Origin: Planctomycetota bacterium
GTDB taxonomy: Bacteria > Planctomycetota > Planctomycetia > Pirellulales > Pirellulaceae
DNA: 8,055 nucleotides
Assembly: GCA_024277285.1 (NCBI GenBank)
Contig: JAJRVM010000123.1
Location: forward strand, 1 to 8,055
Reading direction: 5' to 3'
The stretch's first letter is position 1. The number at the start of each line of letters is the position of its first letter. The translations under genes were made by a program, and so were the position numbers. Shown here piece after piece: positions 6,630 to 8,055 of this stretch. The notes beneath the pieces are model-generated. The model worked only from the letters and a program-made list of their open reading frames with translations. It ran no database searches and was not told the origin of the DNA.

Positions 6630-6660
6630 TCCTCACACTCGGGAAAGATTTCCGAGCTAC
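6630..6660 (-). repeat. Partial REP-like unit after the DUF1559 gene
   Basis: Read on the minus strand, GTAG (6657-6660) is followed by the imperfect CTCGG.../...CCCGAG hairpin (6638-6656) and TGTGAGGA, after which similarity to the family fades. It faces the full unit at 6663-6836 across a 2-base linker, keeping the 176-bp spacing. On the plus strand the hairpin begins 21 bp after the DUF1559 stop, where it could act as a 3' end or mRNA-stability structure; there is no T-tract. Confidence 0.75.
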
Positions 6661-6662
6661 GT

Positions 6663-6836
6663 GTAGCCGGGGATTCCATCCCCGGCATGGAAAGCGTTCT
6701 ATCGGCAAGAATCCCGCTATCGTCAAGACACCAAGACAAGCGTGTTCAGCAACGCGCCCCCGGCTTAATCGCTCGGCAATAGAAATGTGCTTGGAGCAGC
6801 AACGTTGCCCATGCTCGGGATGGAATCCCGAGCTAC
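6663..6836 (-). repeat. Inverted GTAG-headed REP-like doublet, unit 3 (174 bp)
   Basis: It has the same 174-bp length as the two units at 3542-3891 but runs in the opposite direction. Its hairpins lie at 6667-6686 and 6813-6832, with GTAG at 6663 and CTAC ending at 6836. The 6813-6832 hairpin has the loop region TTCCA of the other end type but keeps the CTCGGG stem, with both sides of the stem matched. It fills the gap between the convergent DUF1559 and SDR genes, ending 10 bp from the SDR stop codon. Confidence 0.85.
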
Positions 6837-6846
6837 GTGTGACCAC

Positions 6847-7749
6847 TTATTTCAATGCGGCTGTGAGCGCTTTATCAACATACGCATACTGGTACTCGAA
6901 CCCGGACCGTGAAGCGATCTGGGGCACGGCGCGTTGCGAGGCTAGCACCACCTCGGCGAATTGACCCAGTACGATTCGCAGTACGAGTGCAGGGACGGGG
7001 AAGAACGTTGGCCGTCCGAGTACTTTCCCTAATGCCGCGGTGAATTCCGAATTGGTGACCGGGTTGGGCGCCATTGCGTTGACCGGACCGTGAATCGTTT
7101 CGTGATCGCGCAAGAACAGGATCAGCCGGACCAAGTCATCAAGGTGGATCCAGGGCATCCATTGGCGACCGTTTCCCAAGCGACCGCCCAAGCCCATATT
7201 GAATGGTTTGAGCATGGTGTTCAGCGCGCCACCGCCTGGGCCCAAGACCATGCCGATACGCGGCACCACGACACGGATGCCTGCTTCTGTGGCGGCCATC
7301 GCGGCCGACTCCCAGTTGCCGCACAAGTCGGCCAGGAAACCGCTGCCGACGGAGCTCGACTCGCTCAGCACTTCGTCGCCGCGCGAGCCATAGTAGCCGA
7401 CCGCTGACGCCGATATGAGCAGTCGTGGGGGACGAGGAAGCTGTGCCAGGGCACGCACCAGGTTGGCCGTCCCGGTCACGCGGCTCGCATAGATCCGCTT
7501 CTTCTTGGCACGCGTCCAGCGACCGACGGCAACGCTTTCGCCTGCCAAGTGAATGACGACATCCACGTTGTCGAACGCCTGGTCCGGCGGTGGACCACTT
7601 TCCGGGGCCCAGTCGTAGGCGGTCAGGTCGTATGGATTCAATACGCCACGGCCTTTGGAGCCATGTCGACTCAAGACGACCGGCCGCTTCAAATGCGGCA
7701 GAAGATGACGACCTATGAAACCGGTCGCACCGGTAACGAGTGTTCGCAT
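6847..7749 (-). CDS. TIGR01777-family SDR/epimerase-like oxidoreductase
   Basis: This is a complete 300-residue member of the TIGR01777 family (the E. coli YfcH / human SDR39U1 group), an atypical extended short-chain dehydrogenase. The Rossmann dinucleotide motif TGATGFIG is at 6-13. Family hallmarks follow: HLAGESV (67-73), RWT (77-79), SRVTGT (89-94), SASAVGYYG (113-121), NWE (145-147), RIGMVLGPGGGAL (164-176) and WMPWIHLDDLV (197-207). Residues about 221-277 (NPVTNSEFTAALGKVLGRP and the following helix) match the C-terminal DUF1731 part. Length equals the family norm, with no missing motif. It should bind NADP(H) or NAD(H) in the cytosol; the substrate is not known for this family. GGAGG (7758-7762) lies 8 bases before the ATG. 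The gene converges on the DUF1559 gene. Confidence 0.93.
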   Translation of the reverse strand: MRTLVTGATGFIGRHLLPHLKRPVVLSRHGSKGRGVLNPYDLTAYDWAPESGPPPDQAFDNVDVVIHLAGESVAVGRWTRAKKKRIYASRVTGTANLVRALAQLPRPPRLLISASAVGYYGSRGDEVLSESSSVGSGFLADLCGNWESAAMAATEAGIRVVVPRIGMVLGPGGGALNTMLKPFNMGLGGRLGNGRQWMPWIHLDDLVRLILFLRDHETIHGPVNAMAPNPVTNSEFTAALGKVLGRPTFFPVPALVLRIVLGQFAEVVLASQRAVPQIASRSGFEYQYAYVDKALTAALK

Positions 7750-7757
7750 CGTAGTGC

Positions 7758-7762
7758 CCTCC
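7758..7762 (-). promoter_or_regulatory. Shine-Dalgarno site of the SDR gene
   Basis: The minus strand reads GGAGG within a GGGGAGGG run (7757-7764), 8 bases upstream of the ATG whose first base is 7749. This strongly supports that start, which also places the nucleotide-binding motif at its usual position near the N-terminus. Confidence 0.7.
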
Positions 7763-7793
7763 CCGACAATCGGACCGGAAGTGCAACGAACGG

Positions 7794-7822
7794 ATACAAC
7801 TTGAACTGCCAGGCAAATTCAA
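7794..7822 (-). promoter_or_regulatory. Possible sigma70-like promoter of the SDR gene
   Basis: On the minus strand, TTGAAT (7822-7817) and TTGTAT (7799-7794) are separated by 17 bases. Transcription would start near 7787, giving a leader of about 38 bases. A second -10-like TACAAT lies further upstream, near 7890, but its only -35-like partner is 14 bases away. Confidence 0.3.
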
Positions 7823-7914
7823 ACGGTACACGGTCTGCCCGTCGAAGTATGCTGCCATCTCATTTGGAACGGTCGCTGAGCAACGGTTCCATTGTACACG
7901 ATTATTGAGTCGGC

Positions 7915-8055
7915 AACAGTTTAGCCGAATGAAGTAATGTCGCTTTCCAGAGACTCCCATGGGCTTGTCCCATGGGTGAAAACGGCTGGTGAGCTACCCG
8001 CGATGCCAGCTACTCCCCCCCTTTCCTCCCCGCCGCCTTCGGCGGCGGGGAGGAA
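7915..8055. repeat. Right copy of outer palindromic repeat element (cut by window end)
   Basis: This is the reverse complement of 61-203 with about 95% identity by eye. It contains the CCCATGGG pair (7956-7963, 7969-7976) and the GC-rich hairpin (8023-8037 with 8041-8055, loop TTC), which reaches the last base of the window. One C is missing from each arm relative to the left hairpin, so pairing is kept. The other half of the element, matching bases 1-54, should lie beyond the window. Confidence 0.85.

Noticed and set aside
7139..7960. A 273-residue minus-strand open frame overlapping the SDR gene
   Set aside because: It is a shifted frame of the SDR gene and its upstream spacer; the real frame has every family motif and a good Shine-Dalgarno site.
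1..8055. The whole window as a composite transposon
   Set aside because: The flanking repeats contain no transposase, no target-site duplication can be tested because the outer ends are cut, and the enclosed genes look like ordinary chromosomal planctomycete genes.

Overview
The window looks like a piece of a planctomycete chromosome, most likely Pirellulales-like. The lineage call is an inference from gene content: a large DUF1559-type protein, a secreted protein with duplicated secretin/TonB short N-terminal (STN-like) modules, stand-alone genes with long spacers, and abundant palindromic intergenic repeats. No rRNA, tRNA, CRISPR array, transposase or phage gene is visible.

Layout. 1-203: a palindromic repeat element. 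204-612: gene-free. 613-1086 (+): a small cysteine-rich protein with a DksA/TraR-type C4 zinc finger between two other zinc ribbons. 1087-1567: a spacer with a 10-bp degenerate tandem repeat, two back-to-back perfect hairpins, a good sigma70-like promoter, a leader palindrome and a Shine-Dalgarno site. 1568-3523 (+): a secreted protein with two about 176-residue STN-containing modules and a third, degenerate module. 3542-3926: two complete 174-bp GTAG-headed palindromic units plus a partial one. 4184-6616 (+): an 810-residue protein whose C-terminus is a DUF1559 domain and whose N-terminal 585 residues I cannot name with confidence. 6630-6836: the same GTAG repeat family in inverted orientation. 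6847-7749 (-): a complete TIGR01777-family SDR/epimerase-like protein. 7915-8055: the outer palindromic element again, inverted relative to the left copy.

The four genes do not look like an operon. Repeats separate them, and each of the last three has its own Shine-Dalgarno signal. The STN protein and the DUF1559 protein both carry parts related to type II secretion/type IV pilus machinery, but nothing here shows that they cooperate.

The most unusual content is the nested repeat architecture. An outer inverted pair (about 141 bp, about 95% identical by eye) encloses all four genes. An inner inverted pair of REP-like units encloses the DUF1559 gene. The REP-like units have an exact 176-bp period, GTAG heads and stems whose sequence differs by compensatory changes. 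One lies within about 10-21 bp of the stop codon of each of the last three genes. No complete new enzymatic or defence system can be seen.
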